Shown one piece after another: positions 44,279 through 53,165 of a stretch of DNA of 64,000 nucleotides. Source of the DNA: an uncultured Lachnospiraceae bacterium (GTDB taxonomy: Bacteria > Bacillota > Clostridia > Lachnospirales > Lachnospiraceae); the NCBI GenBank assembly GCA_902794095.1, contig CADBFZ010000001.1, forward strand, positions 124,001 to 188,000, given 5' to 3'. The position numbers and the translations under genes are program-made. The notes under the pieces were generated by a model. The model ran no database searches and was not told the origin of the DNA. It was given only the letters and a program-made list of their open reading frames with translations. Each line of letters begins with the position of its first letter. The stretch's first letter is position 1.

Positions 44279-44839
44279 TTATAAAACGATCTGTTTTAAA
44301 ATTTTTAAACAAGCAGCATCAGCATCGTCGGATGTAGTAAGAGTCGAAATGCGGTTTAAATAAGCTTTCTTATCGGTAAAGACTTTAATGGTCTCGTCTT
44401 TGATTTTCTCTGCATTTAAATAGATCTGAACATGATCTTTGAAAGCGGTCTCGTCGAATTTAGGTTTGTCTGTATAACCGATAACACAACCGCCGGATAC
44501 GCACAGATGGCAGATCTGATAATTTACTTTCTCTGAAGTAAATACCATATCGTATGCGTTAAGAACATCTTCTGCTACCTCAATCTTCTCTTTAAAGCTT
44601 TTGAATCTGCAAAACATGATAACTGATACAAGACTCTTTGATGCGGGAAGCATTCCGAGTACGGCAACTACCGTAAGAAGATTCTTCCTGGTTCCTGTTG
44701 TTATATATCCTGCAAAAAAGATCGAAAACGAAATAGCGAAATATATTATGGTTCTGGCAATCTCATATTTACGCTGGGTATCGAGGTACCCAAAAGTTCC
44801 TTTATGTGATTCGCCTGAAAAAAGTCTGGAAAAGGTCAT
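44279..44839 (-). CDS. Membrane-associated protein of unknown function
   Basis: Encodes 186 aa from the ATG at 44839; a TTG two codons earlier is possible. Two hydrophobic segments lie near residues 28-46 and 53-72, followed by a soluble C-terminal region of about 110 residues that contains an ICHLCVSGGCVIG stretch with three cysteines. I do not recognise a family. It sits between the SDR and rluA-family genes with short gaps and probably shares their transcript. Confidence 0.7.
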   Translation of the reverse strand: MTFSRLFSGESHKGTFGYLDTQRKYEIARTIIYFAISFSIFFAGYITTGTRKNLLTVVAVLGMLPASKSLVSVIMFCRFKSFKEKIEVAEDVLNAYDMVFTSEKVNYQICHLCVSGGCVIGYTDKPKFDETAFKDHVQIYLNAEKIKDETIKVFTDKKAYLNRISTLTTSDDADAACLKILKQIVL

Positions 44840-44852
44840 TATCAATCCCCGA

Positions 44853-45623
44853 TCATTTATATAAATTATTCGTCAAAGCAATAATGATCCTGTGGGGAAC
44901 GATCTTGCTCATGATATGGAAAAGCTTCATTACTGTGGTAGGTACGGAAATTTCTTTCTTAGCATAGGAATCCTTAAGAGCTTCCTTTACTACAACATTG
45001 GGAGTTGTCATAGCAAACTTCTTAAGAGTTAAAGTTCTGGTTCCGTACTTCTCCGCAACATCAAAGAACTCTGTTCTTACAGGTCCGGGACAAACCGCAG
45101 TTACATAAATTTGTCTGTCCTTAAGTTCGGCATTTAATGCTCTTGAGAAACTCAGAACATAAGACTTAGAAGCTGCATATACGGCAAATGAAGGCTGAGG
45201 TACAAATGAAGCACTTGATGCAAGGTTAATAATACGGGAATTCTTTCCCATATGAGGAAGACATACATGAGTAAGCTCGGTAAGTGCTCTTACGTTAAGG
45301 TCGCACATTCCGCTTTCTTCCTTACGGTCACCCTTTGCAAAATCACCAAGAACTCCGTAACCTGCAGCGTTAACAAGAAATCTTACTCTGTATTTATCAG
45401 CATTAAGAAGCTGGGAAATACGATTTATGGTATTTCTGTTAGCAAGGTCTCCTGCAACAATACGTGCATGATGCTTGAGCTTTTCCGAAAGCTCCTCAAG
45501 ACGATCTTTTCTCCTGGCAACAATCCAGATCTCATCGATTCCGTTCATGCTCTGATCGATGGCGTAAGCAAATTCACGTCCTATTCCGGAAGATGCTCCG
45601 GTAACTATGGCAATATACTTCAA
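44853..45623 (-). CDS. Short-chain dehydrogenase/reductase (SDR)
   Basis: Encodes 256 aa, a classical SDR: the dinucleotide-binding TGASSGIGRE near the N-terminus, NAAGYG motif, catalytic serine in NLASSAS and the catalytic YAASKSY. The C-terminus has hydrophobic stretches (FHIMSKIVPHRIIIAL) that may associate with the membrane. Substrate unknown; similar genes are annotated as ketoacyl-reductase-like. It is the middle of a minus-strand run of diverse genes. Confidence 0.88.
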   Translation of the reverse strand: MKYIAIVTGASSGIGREFAYAIDQSMNGIDEIWIVARRKDRLEELSEKLKHHARIVAGDLANRNTINRISQLLNADKYRVRFLVNAAGYGVLGDFAKGDRKEESGMCDLNVRALTELTHVCLPHMGKNSRIINLASSASFVPQPSFAVYAASKSYVLSFSRALNAELKDRQIYVTAVCPGPVRTEFFDVAEKYGTRTLTLKKFAMTTPNVVVKEALKDSYAKKEISVPTTVMKLFHIMSKIVPHRIIIALTNNLYK

Positions 45624-45643
45624 ACTTGTACCCTCCGCTTAGA

Positions 45644-46777
45644 TTAAGCTTCTCTGTATAAAGGTTTATCCGTAGAATTAAATCTGTCTATAAATGTAAT
45701 CTGATTTGATTTAGTATATGCATCGTAGCGGTTAAAAGCCTTAACTACGATATCCGGTCTGTCACCTGAATTAAAAGATAAAGTCAGCTCAAAGCTTGAA
45801 TCAAATGTTCCGGTATAAGTGTCTGCGCCGGGCCAAACCTGCGATTCCTCCCAAGTCCATCCGCCGTCAGTAGATAATGCATAAAACATCATCATTCCGT
45901 CAGCTTCCGTTGCCTCTACTCTAACTGTAACGGTATTTGATGAAGGATCTAAATTTACTACCGACACATTAACGGAATCGGGTGACGTTCTGTCCTCATA
46001 AGTAGCATCATTAAATCCGTTAACGTCCACTTCGATAAGATTTGTCGAGTACCCCGTATAGTCCAAACCTAAAATAGAACTCTTAAGTCCGAAGAACTCC
46101 GCAATGGCATCTGCATCGGCGTATCCATAATTTCTGAGCTGATCCCCTGTCTGAGTAAATACTGCATCAATAGGACCATCAGCAAAACAATGCTCAATTA
46201 TAACTGCAGGAATCTCACGATATACATTGGCAGAAATGATGGTATAGTAATCTCCTTCGGTTCTCAGACCTTTTCTGGTCTTAACACCTCTGGGGAAAAT
46301 TCCGAACTCACTCTCATATCTTTGCATCAACAGATTTCCAAACTGATATCCGTATGCATTGTAAGGTGCAACTCTGGAAGTATAAACTTCGATTCCGAAC
46401 CTGTCATGAGCATAGCAGGCATTATAGTGAACACTGAATACGAAATCCGCATCAACTGTCTCTGCAAACTTAGCTCTGTCAGTTAAGCTCATCGTTGTAT
46501 CGTTATCAAATCTGGTCATGTAAACCGTAACGCCTTCATAGAGATTCAGTCTCTCAACAAGCGCCTGAGCAGTGATAAGATTCATAAAACGTTCCTGGAT
46601 CCTTCCGCCCTGTGTTCCGGTTTCATTACCACCGTGTCCGGGATCGATTACGATAACAAGATTGTCATCATGAGGATATGCTCTGTCCGCAGCAAGTACA
46701 TCCGAATTAGGGACAAGGCAAAGTAAGGCTACTGCTAAAACAATGCTTATACACTTTTTAAAGAAGCGGGTTTTCAC
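45644..46777 (-). CDS. N-acetylmuramoyl-L-alanine amidase (Amidase_3), secreted
   Basis: Encodes 377 aa. A Sec signal peptide (about 1-29, ending VLA before AD) precedes an Amidase_3 domain (about 38-235) with the zinc ligands in IDPGHGGNETG, the RIQERFMNL glutamate, SVHYNACY and IIEHCF. Residues 250-377 form a C-terminal domain (possibly Ig-like or wall-associated). It cleaves the amide bond between peptide and glycan in peptidoglycan, on the cell surface. A terminator separates it from the upstream coiled-coil gene. Confidence 0.9.
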   Translation of the reverse strand: MKTRFFKKCISIVLAVALLCLVPNSDVLAADRAYPHDDNLVIVIDPGHGGNETGTQGGRIQERFMNLITAQALVERLNLYEGVTVYMTRFDNDTTMSLTDRAKFAETVDADFVFSVHYNACYAHDRFGIEVYTSRVAPYNAYGYQFGNLLMQRYESEFGIFPRGVKTRKGLRTEGDYYTIISANVYREIPAVIIEHCFADGPIDAVFTQTGDQLRNYGYADADAIAEFFGLKSSILGLDYTGYSTNLIEVDVNGFNDATYEDRTSPDSVNVSVVNLDPSSNTVTVRVEATEADGMMMFYALSTDGGWTWEESQVWPGADTYTGTFDSSFELTLSFNSGDRPDIVVKAFNRYDAYTKSNQITFIDRFNSTDKPLYREA

Positions 46778-46791
46778 TTATCCTTGTCCTC

Positions 46792-46824
46792 TAAAAAGAA
46801 AACCGGCTTGTTTAAAGCCGGTTT
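46792..46824 (-). terminator. Terminator between coiled-coil and amidase genes
   Basis: AAACCGGCTT at 46800-46809 pairs perfectly with AAGCCGGTTT at 46815-46824; on the minus strand it is followed by TTTTCTTTTTAG. Confidence 0.85.
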
Positions 46825-46834
46825 ATCATTACTT

Positions 46835-47461
46835 TCATTCGTTATCGGTATCGGGATAAACCGTACTGACATTGGGGCCTGAACTTTCGGTTTCTTCGGG
46901 CTTACCGTTTCTGGAAGCTCTGAGAGAATCGTGATCGTTCTTAACAGCCTGAAGCTTTGAATTAAGTGCATTGAGAAGTTCATCGTACTGATTGGATACG
47001 GTTCTTGATGAAGCTGAAAGAAGTCCCTCAACATAGTTCATGACATCTTCCATATATCCCATTGCAGCTTCTCTGCATGCATTTGCTTCGTTGGTAGCAT
47101 TATCCAGAATGTTCTGAGCCTCAGCCATGGTCTGCTGAGTTACTGCATCAGCTTGCTCGTAAGCCTTCTTGAGAATCTCGTTCTGGGAAAGCATCTCATC
47201 GGTCTGAGCAGTTGCCTTCTCGATAAGTCCGTCAGCCATCTTTCTTGCATTATCGAGAATGCTGTCCTGATTGCTGATGATCTTCTGATATCTTGCGATC
47301 TCTTCAGGTGCTTTTCTTCTGAGATCGTCTATAAATCCCTGAATAACGTCTTTTTCAACATAGATCTCGGTGCTGGAGAGAAGCTTGGGCTTACATTCGG
47401 AAATGTACTGTTCAAGCTCATCGATTACTCCGAAGATCTGACTTTCCATTTTTCTTTCCAT
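46835..47461 (-). CDS. Coiled-coil protein linked to coaD
   Basis: Encodes 208 aa. Residues about 8-175 are helical with coiled-coil character, rich in Ala, Glu, Gln and Lys (QADAVTQQTMAEAQNILDNA), and the tail is polar. No membrane segment. Similar proteins, often labelled V-type ATPase subunit H-like or DivIVA-like, are encoded next to coaD in Clostridia; neither name is proven. It follows coaD by 11 bases. Confidence 0.75.
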   Translation of the reverse strand: MERKMESQIFGVIDELEQYISECKPKLLSSTEIYVEKDVIQGFIDDLRRKAPEEIARYQKIISNQDSILDNARKMADGLIEKATAQTDEMLSQNEILKKAYEQADAVTQQTMAEAQNILDNATNEANACREAAMGYMEDVMNYVEGLLSASSRTVSNQYDELLNALNSKLQAVKNDHDSLRASRNGKPEETESSGPNVSTVYPDTDNE

Positions 47462-47472
47462 TATCCGGTTCC

Positions 47473-47964
47473 TTACTTTTTGATAACTTTGAATTTTTCC
47501 TTAAGTGCACTTTCAACATAAGGAGGAACGGAATGACTTACATCGCCACCGTACATGGCAATCTCCTTGACGGTTGAAGAGCTTAAATACGAATACTGAA
47601 GATCGGTGGTAAGGAAGACGGTATCAACCTTATTATCCGATATCTTTCTGTTGGTCTGAGCAATCTGAAGTTCATACTCAAAGTCGGTGACCGCACGCAG
47701 TCCTCTTACCATGGTATGAAGGCTATTGTTCATACAATAATCTACTGTCAGACCCCTGAAAGAATCGACTCTGACATTGGGCATATCTTTAGTCGCTTCG
47801 CACAATATTTTAACACGTTCATCTGTTGAAAACAACGGAGTCTTTTGGGTGTTATCAAGGACTGCGACTATGAGTTCATCGAACATAAGTGAAGCTCTTC
47901 TGATGATATCAAGGTGTCCCAAAGTCATGGGATCGAAGCTTCCGGGATATAATGCTCTGTTCAT
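47473..47964 (-). CDS. coaD: Phosphopantetheine adenylyltransferase
   Basis: Encodes 163 aa. The nucleotidyltransferase motif GSFDPMTLGHLDII near the N-terminus and the late YSYLSSSTVKEI motif are diagnostic. It transfers AMP from ATP to 4'-phosphopantetheine, the penultimate step of coenzyme A synthesis. It overlaps rsmD by four bases (ATGA), a standard pairing. Confidence 0.96.
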   Translation of the reverse strand: MNRALYPGSFDPMTLGHLDIIRRASLMFDELIVAVLDNTQKTPLFSTDERVKILCEATKDMPNVRVDSFRGLTVDYCMNNSLHTMVRGLRAVTDFEYELQIAQTNRKISDNKVDTVFLTTDLQYSYLSSSTVKEIAMYGGDVSHSVPPYVESALKEKFKVIKK

Positions 47965-48530
47965 TTACTCTCATCCTTTACGATTTTACGAAGGAACAAA
48001 TGCATATTGCCTTTGTATTCTTTCCTTCGAACTATTTCAAATCCGACGCTTTCAGTATAGCTGAAATCGCTTTTTTTGTCAGCCTCTATTATGATGAGTG
48101 TATCTCTGTCAACGTACTTCATGAAGGAAAGCTGTTTGAGGACGTTTTTCTCGTAATCCTTCATGTAGGGTGCATCAATATGGATGATATCGATATGTTT
48201 CTCGTAGACGGACTGAAGACCTGCAACGGCATCCTGTTTGAGGATGACGGATTTATCGGTCATTTTGGTAAATGCGACGTTCTCGGTGATGCATTTGATG
48301 GGTTCTTTACCGTTATCAATAAAATAAACTTTTGTAGCACCGCGGCTTAATGCTTCGATGCCGATCTGGCCGCTTCCTGCAAAGAGGTCGATCCAGACGG
48401 AACCGGGAACATCACCCTGAATTATGTTGAACAATGTCTCTTTAATTATGTCTTGAGTCGGTCTTGTTATGTCTTCTCCCGCAGGAGTCTTTAAAGGCAT
48501 AGATCTGCATTCGCCCGCAATTACTCTCAT
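47961..48530 (-). CDS. rsmD: 16S rRNA (guanine-966-N2)-methyltransferase
   Basis: Encodes 189 aa. RVIAGECRSMPLKTP and RPTQDIIKETLFNI at the N-terminus, and the SAM-binding DLFAGSGQIGIEALSRGA, identify RsmD. The catalytic D/N-PPY motif reads DAPY, a substitution of the first proline that is worth noting. RsmD methylates G966 of 16S rRNA. The rsmD-coaD order is conserved. The preceding long hairpin separates it from parC. Confidence 0.9.
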   Translation of the reverse strand: MRVIAGECRSMPLKTPAGEDITRPTQDIIKETLFNIIQGDVPGSVWIDLFAGSGQIGIEALSRGATKVYFIDNGKEPIKCITENVAFTKMTDKSVILKQDAVAGLQSVYEKHIDIIHIDAPYMKDYEKNVLKQLSFMKYVDRDTLIIIEADKKSDFSYTESVGFEIVRRKEYKGNMHLFLRKIVKDESK

Positions 48531-48565
48531 AAAATGGTCCTTTCAAACTAATTCAGGATGTATTG

Positions 48566-48737
48566 AACGTTGTAATGTGTTTTTTGCGACATTTACCGTC
48601 TCACTTAGCAAGGCAAGTCGTTCATGATTGCTTCGAGGACTGTTTGAGCACCGCGAGTTCCGCAGAAGCAATCAGCCTTTGAACGACGAAGGCGAGCTTA
48701 GTGAAGACGGTGCATGAGCAAAAAAACATTACACGTT
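48566..48737. ncRNA. Long imperfect hairpin between parC and rsmD (ncRNA or repeat element)
   Basis: Paired blocks run outside to inside: AACGT/ACGTT, GTAATGT-T6-GC with GC-A7-CATTAC (48572-48587 with 48718-48732), ACCGTCT/AGACGGT (48595-48601 with 48705-48711), TCACT-AGC with GCT-AGTGA, GTCGTTCA/TGAACGAC (48617-48624 with 48680-48687) and GATTGCTTC/GAAGCAATC (48626-48634 with 48665-48673). This accounts for most of the 221-base gap. It could be a structured RNA, a strong terminator or a palindromic repeat. Confidence 0.7.
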
Positions 48738-48751
48738 TAATGCGTCCGTAA

Positions 48752-50992
48752 CTATGCCTTGATCTTGGTTCCTTTAGATCCCCTGCCTAAAAGCTTGATG
48801 GAATTAAGGGAAATGGTCTTCGTACCGTATTCTATCATATTTTCAGATACGATATCGGTAATGTATGCATTTTCGACTTTATCGGTATCGCCTAGTTTCA
48901 TGCCTTTAACACCGGCCGCAGTCTTTTTCATCTCGGGAATTTCGGAGATGTTGAAGCGGATGAAATAGCCGTCTGCTGACTGAAGGATTACATTCTCTTC
49001 TGTTCTTACTTTACGGATGGCTACAATCTTATCGCCTTCATTAAGCTTGGTCGCTGTAACCGTACGTCTGGAACTTACATCAAATTCGGGACCACAGGTT
49101 ATCTTACACATTGATGCTGCGGTAACAAACAGATACTTTCCGAGAAGAACCGTTGAAAGATCCTCTGCATAAATGATCATGTCATCGGATGAATCGAAGT
49201 TTGTGATGTTATCAACGGGTACGCCCTTATCACGGAACTTGGACATGGGCAGGTCAAGCATCTTGATGGTATGCATCTGACCGTTTTCGGTAAATACAGC
49301 AATCCTACCGTTATTACGAACAGGCAGGCAGAACTTAATTTCTTCCGCAATAGCTTCTTTGTTTCTTTCGAAGGTTGCGGTATCGATCATCTTGCAGTAT
49401 CCGAATCTGTCCATGAGGAAGTATACGTCCATTTCCTCAAATTCTTTTTCCTTGTAGACAGCTTCCTCAGCGTTCTCGATTACAGTCTTACGCTTGCTGG
49501 TAAATTCCTTCTTAAGAGCCTCAAGATCGGTGATGATAACCTGGGTCATGGACTCTTTTCTATCGAGGATATCCTCGTAACGATAGATGTTTGCGAGGGT
49601 ATTCTCATGGTCTTTGTTAAGAGCATCGATCTCAAGTCCGATCAAACGATACAGTCTCATATCGAGGATGGCCTTAGCCTGACGCTCGGTAAAGAGAAGC
49701 TGTGAAGCCATGATTGAAGACTCTTTGGTCTTAAACTTGATTCCGTCGGTGATACCGCGAACAAGACAGTCTTCTGCCATCTTACGGTCACGGGATCCGC
49801 GGATGATCTCAATGATTAGGTCAATCAGGTTGCAAGCCTTGATAAGGCCTTCCTGAATCTCCTTCTTATCCAGCTCCTTGGAAAGGAGGTTGTTATATTT
49901 TCTGGTGTTGATCTCGTACTGGAAATCTGCAATAGCTTTAAGGACGGCTCTGAGAGACATGGTTTCGGGTCTTCCGTCTTTGATAGCCAGCATATTCACA
50001 CCGAAGGTATCTTCCAGATGCGTCTTCTTGTACAGAAGGTTAATGAAGTTCTCTGCATCGGCATCTTTCTTAAGCTCGATTACGATGCGGATTCCCTCTT
50101 TGGAAGATTGATTGGAAATATCTACGATATCCTGAGTCTTCTTGGATTCGGAAAGGTTAGCAACTTCCTGAAGGAACTTACCGATTCCTGCTCCTACCAT
50201 GGTGTAGGGAATCTCAGAGATTACAACATTCTGATGTCCGTTCTTAAGCTTCTCAACGGAAGCAACACCACGGATTCTTACCTTACCCTGTCCGGTCTCA
50301 TAAATGTTCTTAAGATCATCTTTGTTGATGATAATTCCGCCGGTAGGGAAATCAGGTCCTTTGATGTATCTCATGAGCTCTCTTGTAGAAATCTCTTCAT
50401 TCATAATGAATGCTTTGAGAGCATCAATTGTTTCACCGAAATTGTGAGGAGGGATATTAGTTGCCATACCGACAGCAATACCTTCGGATCCGTTGATCAA
50501 AAGGTTAGGGATACGGCAAGGAAGAACTTCGGGCTCCTTCTCGGTTTCATCGAAATTGGGAACGAAGTTAACGGTATCATTACCAAGCTCATCCAGGAAA
50601 GCCATCTGAGTGATCTTCTTAAGACGAGCCTCGGTGTATCTCATTGCAGCAGCGCCGTCACCTTCGATGGTACCAAAGTTACCGTGTCCGTCTACAAGAG
50701 GAAGTCCCTTCTTAAAATCCTGGCTCATTACAACGAGAGCTTCGTAAATGGATGAATCACCGTGAGGGTGATATTTACCCATTGTATCTCCGACGATTCT
50801 CGCGCTCTTTCTGTAAGGCTTATCGTATGTGATTCCGAGTTCTCTCATATCATAAAGAGTACGTCTCTGAACGGGCTTAAGTCCGTCTCTAACATCGGGA
50901 AGTGCTCTTGATACGATAACGCTCATGGCATAGTCCACATAGGACCTTTGCATTTCCTCGGAATATTCTGTTTTGATTATCTTTTCTTCCAT
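48752..50992 (-). CDS. parC: Type II topoisomerase subunit A, probable topoisomerase IV (ParC)
   Basis: Encodes 746 aa. The breakage-reunion domain has catalytic tyrosine 119 in [10 protein letters not shown] and the quinolone-region [10 protein letters not shown] with serine 80. The C-terminal half forms a beta-pinwheel-like region but shows no GyrA box (QRRGGKG-type), which argues for topoisomerase IV or a divergent gyrase. It pairs with the subunit B gene 28 bases upstream. It decatenates or relaxes DNA using ATP hydrolysed by the partner. Confidence 0.88.
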   Translation of the reverse strand: MEEKIIKTEYSEEMQRSYVDYAMSVIVSRALPDVRDGLKPVQRRTLYDMRELGITYDKPYRKSARIVGDTMGKYHPHGDSSIYEALVVMSQDFKKGLPLVDGHGNFGTIEGDGAAAMRYTEARLKKITQMAFLDELGNDTVNFVPNFDETEKEPEVLPCRIPNLLINGSEGIAVGMATNIPPHNFGETIDALKAFIMNEEISTRELMRYIKGPDFPTGGIIINKDDLKNIYETGQGKVRIRGVASVEKLKNGHQNVVISEIPYTMVGAGIGKFLQEVANLSESKKTQDIVDISNQSSKEGIRIVIELKKDADAENFINLLYKKTHLEDTFGVNMLAIKDGRPETMSLRAVLKAIADFQYEINTRKYNNLLSKELDKKEIQEGLIKACNLIDLIIEIIRGSRDRKMAEDCLVRGITDGIKFKTKESSIMASQLLFTERQAKAILDMRLYRLIGLEIDALNKDHENTLANIYRYEDILDRKESMTQVIITDLEALKKEFTSKRKTVIENAEEAVYKEKEFEEMDVYFLMDRFGYCKMIDTATFERNKEAIAEEIKFCLPVRNNGRIAVFTENGQMHTIKMLDLPMSKFRDKGVPVDNITNFDSSDDMIIYAEDLSTVLLGKYLFVTAASMCKITCGPEFDVSSRRTVTATKLNEGDKIVAIRKVRTEENVILQSADGYFIRFNISEIPEMKKTAAGVKGMKLGDTDKVENAYITDIVSENMIEYGTKTISLNSIKLLGRGSKGTKIKA

Positions 50993-51020
50993 AACATTAC
51001 CTGTATGTTTATTTTATCGA

Positions 51021-52946
51021 TCAGATATCAAGATTAGCTGCGGTAGCATGCTCATAAATGAAAGTCTTACGGGGAGGCACGTCGGTACCCATAAGAAGTT
51101 CGGTAGTCTCGGATGCCATTCTTGCATCTTCAATCTCTACGAGCTTAAGTCTTCTGGTCTTGGGATCGAGAGTGGTCTCCCAGAGCTGATCGGGATCCAT
51201 CTCACCGAGACCTTTGTATCTCTGAAGAGTGAAAGGTCCTTTATGTTTAGCTCTGTACTTCTCGAGAGCCTTGTCATCATAAAGATATTCCTCTTCTCCC
51301 TTTGAAGGCATTGCCTTGTAGAGAGGAGGCATTGCGATATAAATATGACCTTCGAAAATAAGCTCCGGCATAAATCTATAGAAAAGAGTAAGGAGCAGCG
51401 TGGAGATGTGAGCACCGTCCACGTCCGCATCGGCCATTATTATGATCTTGTCATAACGAAGCTTGCTGATGTCGAAGTCGTTGCCGTAACCTTCGGAAAA
51501 ACCACATCCGAAAGCATTGATCATTGTCTTGATCTCGGCATTTTCAAGTATCTTGTTAATAGAAGCCTTCTCAACGTTAAGAATCTTACCTCTGATGGGA
51601 AGGATTGCCTGGAACATACGGTCACGGGCAGTCTTGGCAGAACCGCCTGCGGAATCTCCCTCTACGATAAAGATCTCACACTTATCTGCTTCCTTGGATA
51701 CGCAGTTTGCAAGTTTTCCGTTTGAGTCAAAAGAGAACTTCTGCTTAGTAAGAAGATTGGTCTTAGCCTTCTCTTCTGCCTTTCTGATCTTCGCAGCTTT
51801 GTCAGCGCTTTCGATTACGGCTTTGAGAATATCAAGGTGTCTGTCGAAATATCTGACCACCTCATCTCCGGTAACCTTGGCAACTGCCTTGGATGCATCC
51901 TGGTTATCAAGTTTGGTCTTAGTCTGGCCTTCGAAAGTGGGTGCGGGATGCTTGATGGAAACAACAGCAGTCATACCGTTTCTTACTTCGGTACCGGAAT
52001 AGTTGGCATCCTTATCCTTCAGATTACCAAGCTGTCTTGCATAGGAATTGATGACAGTGGTGAACTGAGTTTTAAATCCGGTAAGATGCGTACCCCCTTC
52101 GGAGTTGTAAATATTATTACAGAAACCGAGTACGTTTTCGTGGAACTCGTTAACATACTGGAATGCAATCTCAACCTGGATTCCCTCCGACTCACCGGAG
52201 ATTGAAATGATCTCGGTTACGGGATCCTTCAGCTTATTGAGATCCTTTAAGAATCCGACGATCCCTTCGGGCTCATGATATGTAACGGTGTCAGGCTCAT
52301 CTCCTCTGACATCTTTATACTCGATGGTAAGACCGGGATTAAGATATGCAGTCTCATGAAGTCTGCTCTTAACCTCGTCTTCTTTAAATCTGGTTCTGTC
52401 AAAAATAGTATCGTCGGGAAGGAAGTTGATTGTAGTTCCGTGATCTCTTGTCTTACCCTGTGAAGGAAGCAGTCCGTCTACAAGCTCTACGATGGGCTCA
52501 CCCTTTTCGTAGCTGTCCTTGTAGATGTTACCGTCTCTCTTAATGGTAATGTCGAATCTGGAAGAAAGAGCATTAACAACGGATGAACCTACGCCATGAA
52601 GACCACCACTGGTCTTGTAGGCGTTGTTGTCGAACTTACCGCCGGCATGAAGGGTTGTAAGAACAAGACGCTCTGCAGATATACCCTTCTCGTGGCGTCC
52701 TACGGGAATACCTCTTCCGTTATCGGATACGGTACATGATCCGTCTTTCTCCAAAGTGACTTTGATGGTATCGCAAAATCCCGCGAGATGCTCATCCACG
52801 GAATTATCGACAATTTCATATATAAGATGATTCAGACCCTTGGTAGATACAGATCCGATGTACATACCGGGACGGACTCTTACGGCTTCAAGACCTTCGA
52901 GTACCGTAATACTGCGCTCATCATAATTATCTTTTTTAGGTGCCAT
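51021..52946 (-). CDS. parE: Type II topoisomerase subunit B, probable ParE
   Basis: Encodes 641 aa with a GHKL ATPase (EIVDNSVDEHLAG, DNGRGIPVG, GGLHGVGSSVVNALS), transducer and TOPRIM domain (EGDSAGGSAK, PIRGKILNVEKA, DADVDGAHI) and C-terminal YKGLGEMDPDQLWETTLDP. Sequence alone does not separate GyrB from ParE; ParE is preferred because the partner lacks the GyrA box. GGAG precedes the ATG, and a strong promoter lies at 53028-53056. Confidence 0.88.
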   Translation of the reverse strand: MAPKKDNYDERSITVLEGLEAVRVRPGMYIGSVSTKGLNHLIYEIVDNSVDEHLAGFCDTIKVTLEKDGSCTVSDNGRGIPVGRHEKGISAERLVLTTLHAGGKFDNNAYKTSGGLHGVGSSVVNALSSRFDITIKRDGNIYKDSYEKGEPIVELVDGLLPSQGKTRDHGTTINFLPDDTIFDRTRFKEDEVKSRLHETAYLNPGLTIEYKDVRGDEPDTVTYHEPEGIVGFLKDLNKLKDPVTEIISISGESEGIQVEIAFQYVNEFHENVLGFCNNIYNSEGGTHLTGFKTQFTTVINSYARQLGNLKDKDANYSGTEVRNGMTAVVSIKHPAPTFEGQTKTKLDNQDASKAVAKVTGDEVVRYFDRHLDILKAVIESADKAAKIRKAEEKAKTNLLTKQKFSFDSNGKLANCVSKEADKCEIFIVEGDSAGGSAKTARDRMFQAILPIRGKILNVEKASINKILENAEIKTMINAFGCGFSEGYGNDFDISKLRYDKIIIMADADVDGAHISTLLLTLFYRFMPELIFEGHIYIAMPPLYKAMPSKGEEEYLYDDKALEKYRAKHKGPFTLQRYKGLGEMDPDQLWETTLDPKTRRLKLVEIEDARMASETTELLMGTDVPPRKTFIYEHATAANLDI

Positions 52947-52985
52947 AAAAACTCCTTGTGAAATCAGACTTGCAGATAAACACTG

Positions 52986-53001
52986 TGTTTTACGTGAAAC
53001 C
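52986..53001. other. parS-like ParB/Spo0J binding site
   Basis: TGTTTTACGTGAAACC matches the parS consensus TGTTTCACGTGAAACA at 14 of 16 positions. It lies in the untranslated leader of parE, downstream of the promoter. A weaker relative (12 of 16) is at 53125-53140. Confidence 0.5.
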
Positions 53002-53027
53002 CCCGAACAATCGTTTGCAACTTCTAA

Positions 53028-53056
53028 ATTCTATCATAGATTTTGAAAAGTGACAA
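53028..53056 (-). promoter_or_regulatory. Promoter of parE-parC
   Basis: On the minus strand TTGTCA (53051-53056) and TAGAAT (53028-53033) are 17 bases apart, with an extended TGA before the -10. Confidence 0.85.
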
Positions 53057-53084
53057 CAAAAAATCCACTACATGTAGTGGATTT
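53057..53084 (-). terminator. Terminator downstream of the degV gene
   Basis: AAATCCACTA, CATG, TAGTGGATTT at 53061-53084 is a perfect palindrome. On the minus strand it is followed by a T run (A run at 53057-53063). Between it and the degV stop, 53085-53165 holds only AT-rich sequence and the weak parS-like relative. Confidence 0.8.
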
Positions 53085-53165
53085 AATGCCGCATGAAATA
53101 TGAATTTTTTGATTCAATAACAATTGTTTTGCGTGAAATTTTTATGTTTTTAAACGAATTTTCGC

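Noticed and set aside
50018-50755. 245-codon plus-strand open frame inside parC
   Set aside because: Antisense to an unmistakable topoisomerase gene, with no recognisable domain or start signal.
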